From: Williamsia sp. 1138
GTDB taxonomy: Bacteria > Actinomycetota > Actinomycetes > Mycobacteriales > Mycobacteriaceae
Direction: 5' to 3'
NCBI RefSeq assembly: GCF_002095435.2
Contig: NZ_MJEJ02000051.1
Coordinates: 62,001-126,000 of the forward strand
Length of the DNA stretch: 64,000 nucleotides
The translations under genes and the position numbers were made by a program. Shown piece by piece: positions 29,426-38,195 of this stretch. Within the stretch, counting starts at the first letter, position 1; every line of letters begins with the position of its first letter. Below the pieces are notes generated by a model. That model did no database searches. It was given only the letters and a program-made list of their open reading frames with translations, and had not been told where the DNA came from.

Positions 29426-30294
29426 GCAGCTCAACTGTTCTGTACGACGCACCCGGACCGAAGGCGCGCAAGCGCAATGCCGTGATCGCAGTCGTCTTCG
29501 GCGCGATCGTGCTCGCCATCGCCGTCTATGTGCTGGTGGCATTGGGCAACAACGGTCAGCTGACCGCCGAGAAGTGGGACCCTTTCATTCAGCTGGACAC
29601 GTGGACCACGTATCTGCTGCCCGGTCTCTGGGGAACGATCAAGGCGGCCGTACTGTCCATCGTCTTTGCCTTGGTACTGGGTGCGATCCTCGGCATCGGC
29701 CGGTTGTCGGACCATCGGGCGATCCGGATCCTCAGCGGAGGAACCGTGGAGTTCTTCCGCGCGATCCCCGTGCTGATCCTGATGATCTTTGCCTACTACC
29801 TGTTCGCCGAGTATGCGGTCTTCCCGGCCGAACAACTCGCGTTCGCGGCAGTGGTCACCGGACTCACCCTCTACAACGGGTCGGTGATCGCGGAGATCCT
29901 TCGTTCCGGCATCAACTCCTTGCCCTCAGGACAACTCGAAGCTGCCAATTCGCTGGGTATGCGAAAGTCGCAGACCATGCGGTTGGTCCTGCTACCGCAG
30001 TCGATCACGGCGATGCTCCCGGCGTTGATCTCGCAGATGGTCATCGCGCTCAAGGACAGTGCGCTCGGGTATGCCATCGGCTACATCGAGGTCGTGCGAT
30101 CGGGCATCCAGTCCGCATCGTTCTACGGCAACTATCTGCCCGCACTGGTCGTGGTCGCTCTGATCATGATCGCGCTCAACTTCGGGCTGTCGTCCTTTGC
30201 AACGGTCGTCGAGCGTCGCGTTCGAGAAGGCAAACGCAAGGGCACGGTCGGTGACGTGACGATCACGGACGACGCGATCACAGCCGACCGCTGA
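29422..30294 (+). CDS. gluD: Glutamate ABC transporter permease GluD
   Basis: This 290-residue second permease subunit has an additional N-terminal helix (about 18-42) and a periplasmic loop before the conserved five-helix core. The EAA loop is [15 protein letters not shown] and [15 protein letters not shown] is the family signature. The cytoplasmic tail is charged. It is the last gene of the operon and is followed by the strong hairpin at 30321-30355. Confidence 0.93.
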   Translation: MSSSTVLYDAPGPKARKRNAVIAVVFGAIVLAIAVYVLVALGNNGQLTAEKWDPFIQLDTWTTYLLPGLWGTIKAAVLSIVFALVLGAILGIGRLSDHRAIRILSGGTVEFFRAIPVLILMIFAYYLFAEYAVFPAEQLAFAAVVTGLTLYNGSVIAEILRSGINSLPSGQLEAANSLGMRKSQTMRLVLLPQSITAMLPALISQMVIALKDSALGYAIGYIEVVRSGIQSASFYGNYLPALVVVALIMIALNFGLSSFATVVERRVREGKRKGTVGDVTITDDAITADR

Positions 30295-30320
30295 TCGGCA
30301 CGGACCACGTCGTGCAACAC

Positions 30321-30355
30321 ATCGACCGGCTGCGCTATTCGCGCAGCCGGTCGAT
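30321..30355. terminator. Bidirectional terminator, gluABCD / recA-recX
   Basis: A perfect 15-base stem (30321-30335 with 30341-30355) with the loop TATTC lies between convergent operons. One arm is made of the last codons and stop of recX. TTTCTG follows on the + side. Confidence 0.85.
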
Positions 30356-30982
30356 TTCTGTCTTGACCAGACCCAGCGCCAAGGAGGGCGAGTAACCGCG
30401 GCGCACCAGCATGGCGACCAGCCGTCGGGTGTGGCGGTCCCGATCTGCGCGCTCGGCCAGGTCGTCCGGGCCCAACCGCTGCGCCTTCCGGCGTAGCAGG
30501 TCAGCCGCTCGATCGTGCTCGGCTTCGTCATCGACCTGGCTCAGGGCATCCTCGATGATCGCCTGATCAACGCCCTTGTTCCTCAATTCGTGACGCAACG
30601 CCGTCCGGCCCTTGCCACTGTGCAGGTGTCGCGACCGGACCCACTGCTGGGCGAAATCATTGTCGTCGAGCAGGTGTTGCCGCTCCAGACGCTCCATCAC
30701 CGAGTGGACTTCCTCGGCAGGAAAATCTTTGTCCTGCAGACGCTTCAACAACTCGGATCGGCTTCTGGCTCGCACCCCGAGCAGCCGAAGCGCTGCATCG
30801 TACGCAGACGCAGACGCCGAGGTCGAGCCGAATCCGGAGTCGGCGTCCGGTCCCCGCTTCGAAACGGTCTCTTCAGATATCGCACCCGAGACCTCAGATG
30901 CAGTGCGGGAGAGGATCTCCGCGGTCGCAGTCCGCAACTTCGCGGCGCTCACACGGGGATCCTCTCCCCCAAGGTCGTTCAC
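30335..30982 (-). CDS. recX: RecA regulator RecX
   Basis: This 215-residue inhibitor of RecA filament assembly and strand exchange has three-helix tandem repeats, seen in AYDAALRLLGVRARSRSELLKRL, VMERLERQHLLDDNDFAQQWVRSR and the final TRRLVAMLVRRGYSPSLAL. The N-terminal ~60 residues before the repeats are Ser/Glu-rich and variable. I chose the GTG at 30982, 34 bases after the recA stop. A longer frame starting at 31051 would overlap recA and lacks conservation. It is cotranscribed with recA, as in mycobacteria. Confidence 0.9.
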   Translation of the reverse strand: MNDLGGEDPRVSAAKLRTATAEILSRTASEVSGAISEETVSKRGPDADSGFGSTSASASAYDAALRLLGVRARSRSELLKRLQDKDFPAEEVHSVMERLERQHLLDDNDFAQQWVRSRHLHSGKGRTALRHELRNKGVDQAIIEDALSQVDDEAEHDRAADLLRRKAQRLGPDDLAERADRDRHTRRLVAMLVRRGYSPSLALGLVKTEIDRLRE

Positions 30983-31016
30983 GTTCTCGTGCGTCCTTCT
31001 AGAACTCGATACGTTG

Positions 31017-32060
31017 CTAGAACTCGACAGGGGCGGGTGCGACCTCGTCATCGGCGGTCAGCACAGCTCCGATACCGAGCTTTTCCTTGATCTTCTTCTC
31101 GACCTCGTCGCGGATCTCGGTGTTCTCCAGGAGGAACTTACGAGCATTCTCCTTGCCCTGACCGAGCTGCTCCCCCTCGTAGGTGAACCAGGAACCCGAC
31201 TTGCGAATGAAGCCGTGCAGCACGCCCATGTCGATGAGCGAACCTTCCTTGCTGATGCCCTGGCCGTACAGGATGTCGAACTCTGCCTGCTTGAACGGCG
31301 GCGCAACCTTGTTCTTGACCACCTTGACGCGGGTGCGGTTGCCCACGGCTTCCGTGCCGTCCTTGAGGGTCTCGATCCGACGCACGTCGAGCCGCACCGA
31401 GGCGTAGAACTTGAGCGCTTTACCGCCGGTCGTCGTCTCGGGCGAACCGAACATCACACCGATCTTCTCGCGCAGCTGGTTGATGAAGATCGCCGTGGTG
31501 CCGGTGTTGCTCATGGCGCCGGTCATCTTGCGCAGCGCCTGGCTCATGAGACGGGCCTGCAGACCGACGTGGCTGTCGCCCATCTCGCCCTCGATCTCCG
31601 CACGAGGGACCAGCGCGGCCACCGAGTCGATGACCAGGATGTCCAGCGCGCCTGAGCGGATCAGCATGTCGGCGATCTCGAGGGCCTGCTCACCGGTGTC
31701 AGGCTGCGACACCAGTAGCGCGTCGGTGTCGACGCCCAGCTTCTGCGCGTAGTCCGGATCCAGCGCGTGCTCCGCGTCGATGAAGGCGGCGATACCGCCG
31801 GCTGCCTGGGCGTTGGCAACCGCGTGCAGCGCCACCGTGGTCTTACCCGAGGACTCCGGACCGTAGATCTCGACCACGCGGCCACGTGGGAGGCCACCGA
31901 TTCCGAGCGCGACATCCAGCGCGATCGAACCGGTGGGGATGGTGGCGATCGGCTGGCGAGCGTTCTCGCCGAGACGCATCACCGACCCCTTGCCGTAGTT
32001 CTTGTCGATCTGGGCCAAGGCCAGATCGAGGGCCTTTTCGCGGTCTGGTTGAGCTGCCAT
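31017..32060 (-). CDS. recA: Recombinase RecA
   Basis: This 347-residue strand-exchange ATPase is also the coprotease for LexA. Walker A is GPESSGKT (67-74), Walker B is [13 protein letters not shown], and the DNA-binding loop contains [17 protein letters not shown] and [20 protein letters not shown] are invariant family blocks. Unlike M. tuberculosis RecA there is no intein. The start at 32060 follows family length. Two upstream promoters are readable, one LexA-controlled and one of the LexA-independent damage type. recX follows 34 bases downstream. Confidence 0.97.
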   Translation of the reverse strand: MAAQPDREKALDLALAQIDKNYGKGSVMRLGENARQPIATIPTGSIALDVALGIGGLPRGRVVEIYGPESSGKTTVALHAVANAQAAGGIAAFIDAEHALDPDYAQKLGVDTDALLVSQPDTGEQALEIADMLIRSGALDILVIDSVAALVPRAEIEGEMGDSHVGLQARLMSQALRKMTGAMSNTGTTAIFINQLREKIGVMFGSPETTTGGKALKFYASVRLDVRRIETLKDGTEAVGNRTRVKVVKNKVAPPFKQAEFDILYGQGISKEGSLIDMGVLHGFIRKSGSWFTYEGEQLGQGKENARKFLLENTEIRDEVEKKIKEKLGIGAVLTADDEVAPAPVEF

Positions 32061-32166
32061 GGTTACCCCTAGTGGTGGTTGGGCCGAGTTGTCGGCGGTG
32101 GTGCCGCCGGTCTGGCGGGATCGGGCTCGTTTTCGCGTATTCGGCGTCTCTTTGCGCACTGACGTC

Positions 32167-32189
32167 ACGCTAGAGGAGCCCTCTGACAA
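32167..32189 (-). promoter_or_regulatory. LexA-independent DNA-damage promoter of recA (RecA-NDp / PafBC type)
   Basis: Read on the minus strand the sequence is TTGTCAGAG, eight bases, then TAGCGT. This matches the mycobacterial consensus as I remember it (TTGTCRGTG-N8-TANNNT), with one difference in the last triplet of the -35-like part. It lies about 107 bases upstream of the recA start. In mycobacteria such promoters are activated by PafBC. Confidence 0.8.
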
Positions 32190-32250
32190 TTCACTTGTCC
32201 GGCGAATCCCCGGTCTCGACATTTCTCATCGCCGCTTCTATCTGCCACCC

Positions 32251-32278
32251 ACTGTAGGCGAACGCGTGTTCGAGTCAA
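32251..32278 (-). promoter_or_regulatory. LexA-controlled recA promoter
   Basis: On the minus strand, -35 TTGACT (32273-32278) and -10 TACAGT (32251-32256) are separated by 16 bases. The spacer contains a perfect LexA box, GAAC-ACGC-GTTC (32260-32271). It lies about 190 bases upstream of recA, so recA has two damage promoters in tandem, as in M. tuberculosis. Confidence 0.8.
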
Positions 32279-32316
32279 AGACATACGGCGATGACACGCC
32301 GACAGAGATGAGAGAA

Positions 32317-32511
32317 CTACCAGCGGCTGCGGGGAACATCGAAGTCGCGACAGAGCGCGACCCATACATCCCTGGGATCGACCCCGGACTCGAGGGCTTG
32401 CGCTGCCGTCCGACCACCCAGATCGGTCAGCACGTGGTCGACGAGCAACGAATCCGAGGTGGTGGCGCCGAACTCAGAGCTGATGAGTTCGGCGAATTCG
32501 GTCAGTCGCAC
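32317..32511 (-). CDS. DUF3046 small protein
   Basis: This 64-residue protein starts at a GTG (VRLTEFAELISSEFG). The family block LLVDHVLTDLGGRTAAQALESGVDPRDVWVALCRDFDVP fills most of it, and it carries no membrane helix or metal site. The gene upstream of recA in mycobacteria (Rv2738c type) is the same family. Its start overlaps the end of the glycosyltransferase gene by 10 bases, so it is cotranscribed with that gene. The function is unknown; the conserved recA linkage is the only clue. Confidence 0.85.
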   Translation of the reverse strand: MRLTEFAELISSEFGATTSDSLLVDHVLTDLGGRTAAQALESGVDPRDVWVALCRDFDVPRSRW

Positions 32512-33722
32512 GCCACCGAGAGTAGCGAAGCCCCCGGGCCGCCCGCCGCGCGGGCACAGACCGCCACGGGATCGACGGTGTCGGCGGCACTGCTGCCCGC
32601 GCGCTGGGCCGACTCGGCAAAAGATGTGCTGTCCAACACCTTTCGGCACGAAGCACTCAACCCCTGCACGGTGGCGGGACGCACCACCTCGGCACACCCC
32701 CATCGCCGGGCTCGCTGGGCGAGTTCCCATTGGTCACCACCGCCGGGGACGAGTACCTGGGGTACCCCGGCGAGCAGGGACTTGGCCAGCATGCCGTGTC
32801 CGCCGCCGCAGATCACCAGCGCGGCCTCGGCCAACAACAGGTCCTGTCGGCCGTGCCCGGCAATCGCCCACGACGGCAGGTCACTCACCGCCGGCGCAAG
32901 GCCGGAGACCACAGCGCGCACCGGCCTGCCCAACAGATCCGGGGCAAGCGCCTGCAGAGCCGTCTCGGCGAGACCGGCCGTACCCGTGGTGGCGGTGGAC
33001 GGTGCGATGACCACCAGCGGCGCATCGCCGGACGGTGGGGTGAACACCACGTCTGTGGGCTCCCACAACAACGGACCCACGATCTCGGCCTCGTCCGGCC
33101 AGTCCGGTCTCGGGACCTCCAGGGCCGGCAGGGTGGCGATCAGCCGCGCAGCAGGGACCTGTTCACCTGGGGGCAGGCCGATCTGGCGACGAGCCGATTG
33201 TCGTTGTCGTCGGCCGGTGGCGATGGACCTGTCGGTGGCGGCCCGCATCAAGGCGTCCCGCAGTCGACCTCCGACGCCGGCCCCTGGTGCCAGGCCGCTG
33301 CCGATGGGTGGCAACGCGCGCGACGGACTGTAAAGCGGATGGGGCGACAGTTCCACCCAGGGGATGCGCAGGGCTTCCGCAGCCCACCCGCCGCACACGG
33401 TGATGACATCGCACACCACGAGATCAGGAGGCTCGCGCCGAAGCAACGGGACGAGCAACTCGCACATTCGGGCGGCTCGGACGCCGAGCTTGGCGCCCGC
33501 ATCCGAATCGTCGTCATCGCGATCGGCAACCAGGCCCGGGAGCTCTCTCACCTGCAGGCCGCGTACCGCCGCTGTCTCGATCCAACCCGCACCCGTGTAG
33601 ACGACCGGATCGCTACCCCTGTCTCGCAACAGCTCCGCCAACGCCAGCACCGGCAGGGCGTGTCCCGCATCGGAGCCCGCCACCAGCGCGACCCGCAACG
33701 GGCCGGCATGAGTACGGGTCAA
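32502..33722 (-). CDS. MGT-like GT-B glycosyltransferase
   Basis: This 406-residue soluble glycosyltransferase resembles family GT1. The N-terminal Rossmann start is RVALVAGSDAGHALPVLALAELL. The C-terminal nucleotide-sugar site is CGGGHGMLAKSLLAGVPQVLVPGGGDQWELAQRA, close to the GT1 signature but with CGGGHGM in place of the usual HGG-Gt. Acceptor and donor are unknown; macrolides, phenolics and lipids are typical for the family. Its place upstream of the DUF3046 gene and recA is the Rv2739c position. Confidence 0.8.
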   Translation of the reverse strand: MTRTHAGPLRVALVAGSDAGHALPVLALAELLRDRGSDPVVYTGAGWIETAAVRGLQVRELPGLVADRDDDDSDAGAKLGVRAARMCELLVPLLRREPPDLVVCDVITVCGGWAAEALRIPWVELSPHPLYSPSRALPPIGSGLAPGAGVGGRLRDALMRAATDRSIATGRRQRQSARRQIGLPPGEQVPAARLIATLPALEVPRPDWPDEAEIVGPLLWEPTDVVFTPPSGDAPLVVIAPSTATTGTAGLAETALQALAPDLLGRPVRAVVSGLAPAVSDLPSWAIAGHGRQDLLLAEAALVICGGGHGMLAKSLLAGVPQVLVPGGGDQWELAQRARRWGCAEVVRPATVQGLSASCRKVLDSTSFAESAQRAGSSAADTVDPVAVCARAAGGPGASLLSVACD

Positions 33723-33896
33723 CTACAGGCCGGAACGCGTGGATTGCTTGTCAGAACTCGCCCACTTGACCACGGACACGATGCCGAGGATGACGAGACC
33801 GATCACCAGGATGTACAGCAACCCCTTGACCAGCGCCATGATCAGGCCGAAGGCCAGCCACACGACCAGAACTGCGAGCAATACTTTCCACCACAT
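33723..33896 (-). CDS. 57-residue membrane protein of the clgR-pspA locus
   Basis: This short protein is almost entirely membrane-embedded: MWWKVLLAVLVVWLAFGLIMALVKG, then LLYILVIGLVILGIVSVVKWA, i.e. two helices in a hairpin, with a charged tail. The start at 33896 was chosen because AGGAGAA lies just upstream; the codon at 33911 overlaps that site. It follows pspA on the same strand after 139 bases, where mycobacteria have the larger PspM (Rv2743c type). It may be a reduced counterpart or an unrelated filler. Confidence 0.7.
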   Translation of the reverse strand: MWWKVLLAVLVVWLAFGLIMALVKGLLYILVIGLVILGIVSVVKWASSDKQSTRSGL

Positions 33897-34035
33897 GATG
33901 CTTCTCCTCATTCCGGTGTTCGTCTCCGGTGACCACAACGGTGCCAGGGGTATGACCCGGTGTCACGGAAAAGCAGCCAAGATGGGTGGAAGTTCAGGGA
34001 CTACCCCGAGTGCCACCGATCGGTCGATCGACCAC

Positions 34036-34848
34036 TCAGTTCGCTTGTGGCTTCTCGATGTTGGGCCCCAGAGCCGCGGCCGGATCGGCCGCCGGCGTGG
34101 CGCTGGACTCACCGGCAGGCAAGGACTCGCCTGCCATCGAGGCGCGGATCTGTTCGAGCCGGGAATGGCCTGCCATCTGCACGCTGGCCTGCTGGACCTC
34201 CATCATCCGGCCCTGAACCGAATTGCGGGACAGCTCAGCCGATCCGAGAGCATTGGCGTACCGGCGCTCGATCTTGTCGCGCACCTGCTCGAGGTTCGGG
34301 GTGTTGCCGGGCGCCGAGAGTTCACTCATCTGGTTGAGCGAGGCAGAGACCTGCTCTTGCATCTTCGCCTGTTCCAGTTGACTCAGCAGCTTGGTGCGCT
34401 CGGAGAGCTTCTGTTGCAGCTGCATCGAATTCTGCTCGACGGCACGCTTGGCCTGTTCTGCGGCCTGCAACGACTGGTCGTGCAGATTCTTCAAATCCTC
34501 GACACTTTGCTCTGCGGTCACCAACTGGGCGGCGAAGGCCTCGGCCGCGTTGGTGTACTCGGTCGCCTTCGCGGTGTCGCCGGCCGAGGCGGACTTGTCC
34601 GCGAGGGTCAGCGCCTGTCGGGTGTTCGCCTGCAGACGCTCGATGTCCTCGAGCTGCCGGTTGAGCTTCATCTCGAGCTGCCGCTGATTACCGATGACGG
34701 CTGCCGCCTGCTGCGACAGCGCCTGGTGCTGGCGCTGCGCATCCTCGATCGCCTGCTGGATCTGAATCTTGGGGTCGGCATTCTCGTCGATCTTGGCGTT
34801 GCCGAACGCCATCAAGTATCTCCACGCCTTCACGAATGGGTTAGCCAT
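34036..34848 (-). CDS. pspA: PspA/IM30 family protein (35-kDa protein type)
   Basis: This 270-residue ESCRT-III-like membrane-stress protein begins with an amphipathic stretch, [21 protein letters not shown], followed by long coiled-coil helices (about 25-220) rich in Gln, Glu and Ala, such as [23 protein letters not shown]. The C-terminal tail is disordered. PspA proteins line damaged membranes and, in mycobacteria, respond to envelope stress together with ClgR. It lies 108 bases downstream of clgR and is probably cotranscribed with it. Confidence 0.9.
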   Translation of the reverse strand: MANPFVKAWRYLMAFGNAKIDENADPKIQIQQAIEDAQRQHQALSQQAAAVIGNQRQLEMKLNRQLEDIERLQANTRQALTLADKSASAGDTAKATEYTNAAEAFAAQLVTAEQSVEDLKNLHDQSLQAAEQAKRAVEQNSMQLQQKLSERTKLLSQLEQAKMQEQVSASLNQMSELSAPGNTPNLEQVRDKIERRYANALGSAELSRNSVQGRMMEVQQASVQMAGHSRLEQIRASMAGESLPAGESSATPAADPAAALGPNIEKPQAN

Positions 34849-34956
34849 TGCCCTGCCTTGTCTTGAAGTCCGATTCCGAGCAGTTCGATGTCTAATCTAT
34901 CGTCTGGCCCGAGCTGAAACAGCAGAGGCCGCGACACGGGGTGCACGAGACACCGA

Positions 34957-35286
34957 TCAAGCGGCCGCGAGCGCAGATGCCGGGGCGGGGATGACCACCT
35001 TGGTCTCGGTGGCGATGTTCGCGTGCGCGCCCTGCGGCGTCACGTGTTCGGGATCGGTACGCAAGGTGTCCCGCACATCGAGTAACACGTCCGCGATCTC
35101 GACAGCCAGTGCGTCGCAGATGGCCGCGAGCAATTCGCTCGACGCTTCCTTCTGGCCGCGTTCGACCTCCGACAGGTACCCGAGACTGACCCGGGCGCTC
35201 GTCGAGACCTCGCGCAGCGTTCGACCCTGATCCATGCGGACCCGCCGCAGGCTGCCACCGAGCGCTTCCCGCAAAAGCAGTGCCAT
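34957..35286 (-). CDS. clgR: Transcriptional activator ClgR
   Basis: This 109-residue XRE/helix-turn-helix activator controls clp protease genes and stress functions in actinobacteria. The DNA-binding block [45 protein letters not shown] is intact, and the C-terminus ends in a short Ala-rich tail ([10 protein letters not shown]), a known signal for Clp degradation. The ATG at 35286 begins [10 protein letters not shown]; the extension to 35370 is unlikely. It is followed by pspA. In mycobacteria the product regulates its own operon. Confidence 0.92.
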   Translation of the reverse strand: MALLLREALGGSLRRVRMDQGRTLREVSTSARVSLGYLSEVERGQKEASSELLAAICDALAVEIADVLLDVRDTLRTDPEHVTPQGAHANIATETKVVIPAPASALAAA

Positions 35287-35483
35287 ATGAGTCCTCCTCA
35301 ACACATCAGTCTGTCCAACGCCACACGGCTCGATTCCGTTCCCGGAACTCGGTGAGTGCGCGTGACGCACGCACCCGGCCGGTCGACGGTTCAGCGATCG
35401 ACCGTGTGAACGAGACTAGACGAATATCTTATCGATCGCCGGACGGTGACATGCGCTCCGACGCCGGTGAGTCGGCCGAAACG

Positions 35484-36149
35484 TCAGCGGTGACTGCGAC
35501 CGTCGATCTGCCGGGCTGCGGCCGCATCCCGGCGTCGCTGCGCCCTCTTCGCGAAGGCCTGCCACACGTAGTCGACGCCGGTGACCACCGTTGCGACGAG
35601 CGCGGCGGCCATGAAGATCACCGCAAGCCAATGCAACAAGCCGGGCAACGGCAGGATGTACAGCCCGATCGCGACTGCCTGCAGAAGGGTCTTGAGCTTG
35701 CCGCCGCGACTGGCCGGGATCACCCCGTGACGCAGCACCCAGAACCGCAAGACGGTGATTCCGAGTTCGCGGGCGAGGATCACGCCCGTCACCCACCACG
35801 GGAGCTCACCGAGAACCGACAAGCCGATCAACGCCGACCCGATCAGCGCCTTGTCCGCGATCGGATCCGCCAGCTTGCCGAAATCGGTGATCAGTCCACG
35901 CTGGCGCGCTATCCGGCCGTCGTAGTGATCGGTGACCGCTGCGAGAGCGAATATGCCCCAGGCCAGGGTCCTCCACCACGGATTGTCACCATCGTCCACG
36001 AACAGGACCACCACGAAGACCGGCACCAGCGCGATGCGGAACATGGTCAGGATGTTCGCGAGATTGAGTACCGGGACATCGGTGCTGACCGGGTCCGAGA
36101 TGGGATCGGCTTCGGGGTCGTTGACCTCGCGCCGCAAACGATCAGCCAT
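35484..36149 (-). CDS. pgsA: CDP-alcohol phosphatidyltransferase (PgsA3-type)
   Basis: This 221-residue membrane enzyme of the CDP-diacylglycerol-glycerol-3-phosphate phosphatidyltransferase family has the metal site DHYDGRIARQRGLITDFGKLADPIADK, which fits D-G-x2-A-R-x8-G-x3-D-x3-D. It has about five membrane helices. KLKTLLQAVAIGLYILPL is typical of the PgsA branch. I use the ATG at 36149; a start at 36194 would add 15 residues. The gene lies before clgR, as in mycobacteria. Mycobacteria have several paralogues, so the exact product (PGP or another) is not certain. Confidence 0.88.
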   Translation of the reverse strand: MADRLRREVNDPEADPISDPVSTDVPVLNLANILTMFRIALVPVFVVVLFVDDGDNPWWRTLAWGIFALAAVTDHYDGRIARQRGLITDFGKLADPIADKALIGSALIGLSVLGELPWWVTGVILARELGITVLRFWVLRHGVIPASRGGKLKTLLQAVAIGLYILPLPGLLHWLAVIFMAAALVATVVTGVDYVWQAFAKRAQRRRDAAAARQIDGRSHR

Positions 36150-36262
36150 GGGCAGCACCTGGTTCCGGTGATCTGCGTTGCCCAATACCCACACGCACAG
36201 GATAGGCGGCGGCCGTCGCGGTCACCGGCAGGGGTACGCGGCGCTCGTATTACTGTTCATCC

Positions 36263-36805
36263 ATGGCATCTGACGAGCGCTCCACACACCAGGCTGCCGC
36301 CGCACCCGCGACCGCGGTGACAGTACGACGCGCCCGCACCTCCGACGTACCGCGCATCAAAGAACTCATCGACCAGTACGCCGGCCGCATCCTGTTGGAG
36401 AAGAACCTCGTCACCCTCTACGAAGCAGTTCAAGAGTTCTGGGTCGCAGAGGCCGACGGCACTGTGGTCGGATGTGGTGCACTGCACGTGCTGTGGGCCG
36501 ACCTCGGCGAGGTGCGCACGGTGGCCGTGGACAAAGCGCACGCCGGACACGGCGTGGGACACCAGCTCGTCGCCCGGTTGATGGAGATGGCCCGGGAACT
36601 GCAGTTGAGCCGGGTCTTCGTCCTGACCTTCGAGACCAGCTTCTTTGCAAAACACGGTTTCACCGAGATCGCGGGCACCCCGGTCACCTCCGAGGTCTAC
36701 GAGGAGATGTGCCGTTCTTACGACGCCGGTGTCGCCGAGTTCCTCGACCTCAGCTACGTCAAACCGAACACCCTGGGCAACACCAGGATGATCGCAAACC
36801 TGTAG
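36263..36805 (+). CDS. argA: Amino-acid N-acetyltransferase, ArgA-like GNAT
   Basis: This 180-residue GNAT acetyltransferase probably makes N-acetylglutamate, the first step of arginine synthesis, by analogy with the short mycobacterial enzyme (Rv2747). The acetyl-CoA loop is HAGHGVGHQLV, and AVDKAHA and FFAKHGFTEI are family blocks. The first 20 residues are an Ala-rich disordered leader. It lacks the amino acid kinase domain of E. coli ArgA. It is followed 20 bases later by the YciI gene on the same strand. Confidence 0.85.
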   Translation: MASDERSTHQAAAAPATAVTVRRARTSDVPRIKELIDQYAGRILLEKNLVTLYEAVQEFWVAEADGTVVGCGALHVLWADLGEVRTVAVDKAHAGHGVGHQLVARLMEMARELQLSRVFVLTFETSFFAKHGFTEIAGTPVTSEVYEEMCRSYDAGVAEFLDLSYVKPNTLGNTRMIANL

Positions 36806-36825
36806 ATCACAACGAAAGTGGAACC

Positions 36826-37110
36826 TTGTCGACCTATCTCGTCACCTACACGTTCTCGGCCGGCACCGCATCGGTCCGCGACGAAACCCGCGCCACCCAT
36901 CGAACCTGGCTGAAATCGCTACTCGACGACGGTGTGCTAAAGGCATCGGGACCGTACACCGACGGGTCGGGCGCGCTGTTGATCTTCAACGCGCCCGACG
37001 TCGATTCTCTGTCCACGATCCTCGCCGGTGATCCTTACGTGCCCGTCGCTGCGATCGATGCGACGACCATCACCGAGTGGACGCCGGTGTTCGGACCCAT
37101 CACCGACTGA
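36826..37110 (+). CDS. YciI family protein
   Basis: This 94-residue protein of the dimeric alpha-beta barrel fold has STYLVTYTFSAG at the start, RATHRTWLKSLLDDGVLKASGPYTDGSGALLIF in the centre (the H and D of the putative active site) and DPYVPVAAI toward the end. The TTG at 36826 is the only plausible start within range. The family includes small dehydrohalogenase-like enzymes and adaptor proteins. No specific reaction can be assigned. It is in one transcription unit with the acetyltransferase. Confidence 0.82.
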   Translation: MSTYLVTYTFSAGTASVRDETRATHRTWLKSLLDDGVLKASGPYTDGSGALLIFNAPDVDSLSTILAGDPYVPVAAIDATTITEWTPVFGPITD

Positions 37111-37118
37111 GTACTCCT

Positions 37119-38123
37119 TTACGGACTGAGCTCGGTCTTGTCCGCCTTACGGGCATCGGATCTCGACTTCAGCAGGCTCGCGACGGTGGTGATCACCAGC
37201 GTTCCGACGATCACGGACAGCGACAACGGAGTCGAGATCTCCGGCACCTTCACGTGTTCGCCTCCGTTGATGAAGCCCAGCGTGTTCTCGTGCAGGGCGT
37301 GCAGGACCAGCTTGATGCCGATGAACCCGAGGATGAACGACAAGCCGAAGGAGAGGTAGACCAGCTTGTCGAGCAGACCACCCAGCAGGAAGTACAGCTG
37401 CCGTAGACCCATCAGGGCGAACGCGTTGGCGGTGAACACGATGTAGGGCTCGGAGGTCAGTCCGTAGATCGCCGGGATCGAGTCGAGCGCGAACAGCACG
37501 TCGGTGAAGCCGATGACGATGAGGACCATCAGCATCGGGGTCGCCAGGCGCTTACCGTTTTCTTTCGTGAACAGCTTGTCGCGGTCGTAGTTGTCGGTGG
37601 TGCGCAGGACCCGCTTGACGAAAACCTGGATGCGGCTGTCGCGTTCCTCTTCCGCTTCCTCTTCGTGACCGGATTCGCGAACGAGTTTGATCGCGGTGTA
37701 GATCAGGAATGCACCGAACAGGTAGAAGACCCACGAGTATGCGTTGATGGCTGCCGCGCCCACGGCGATGAACGCTCCGCGCATGACGAGCGCCATCATG
37801 ATCCCGAACAGCAGAACTTTCTGCTGATACTCGCGCGGCACCGCGAACTTGGCCATGATGATGACGAAGACGAACAGGTTGTCCACCGAGAGCGCTTTCT
37901 CGGTGACGAAGCCGGCGTAGTACTCGGTGCCCGACGTCGAACCCCACTTCCACCAGACGAACCCACCGAAGATGAGCGCAACTGTGATGTAAAAAGCGGA
38001 CCAGAACCCCGATTCCTTGATCGAGGGGGCGTGCGGAACGCGCACGTGGGCGAAGAAGTCGAAGATGAACAAGCCCAGGATCACCAGGATGGTGATGATC
38101 CACACGGTCGATGACACGTGCAC
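37119..38123 (-). CDS. terC: TerC family integral membrane protein
   Basis: This 334-residue multi-spanning protein has the paired acidic motifs of TerC transporters, SVDNLFVFVIIM and TDVLFALDSIPAIYG, in two related halves. The helices are broken by a charged cytoplasmic loop (ESGHEEEAEEERDSR). TerC proteins are implicated in tellurite resistance and, in recent work, in manganese export linked to secreted metalloproteins. The GTG at 38123 is used because upstream residues are not hydrophobic. It is divergent from the hydrolase gene. Confidence 0.88.
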   Translation of the reverse strand: MHVSSTVWIITILVILGLFIFDFFAHVRVPHAPSIKESGFWSAFYITVALIFGGFVWWKWGSTSGTEYYAGFVTEKALSVDNLFVFVIIMAKFAVPREYQQKVLLFGIMMALVMRGAFIAVGAAAINAYSWVFYLFGAFLIYTAIKLVRESGHEEEAEEERDSRIQVFVKRVLRTTDNYDRDKLFTKENGKRLATPMLMVLIVIGFTDVLFALDSIPAIYGLTSEPYIVFTANAFALMGLRQLYFLLGGLLDKLVYLSFGLSFILGFIGIKLVLHALHENTLGFINGGEHVKVPEISTPLSLSVIVGTLVITTVASLLKSRSDARKADKTELSP

Positions 38124-38158
38124 AGTCGCAGCCTCCAAGCAGCAGTTCCAGTCAAACA

Positions 38159-38174
38159 GTAAAGATGACTTTAC
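38159..38174. promoter_or_regulatory. Palindrome GTAAAG-N4-CTTTAC between terC and hydrolase
   Basis: A perfect 6+6 dyad with spacer ATGA lies in the 72-base region between two divergent starts (38123 and 38196). It is AT-rich against a GC-rich background and could be an operator. One arm on each strand also resembles a -10 element (TAAAGT or TAAAGA). No regulator is adjacent, so its identity is unknown. Confidence 0.4.
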
Positions 38175-38195
38175 CGAACGTTCGAGGAGATCTCG

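Noticed and set aside
31017-32060. RecA intein
   Set aside because: The frame is of normal RecA length (347 residues) with no insertion or splice motifs.
38175-38184. CGAACGTTCG as a LexA box near the hydrolase gene
   Set aside because: The half sites are adjacent with no four-base spacer, so it does not fit GAAC-N4-GTTC.
38124-38195. Manganese (yybP-ykoY) riboswitch before terC
   Set aside because: The spacer is only 72 bases and lacks the required helices; only a short dyad is visible.
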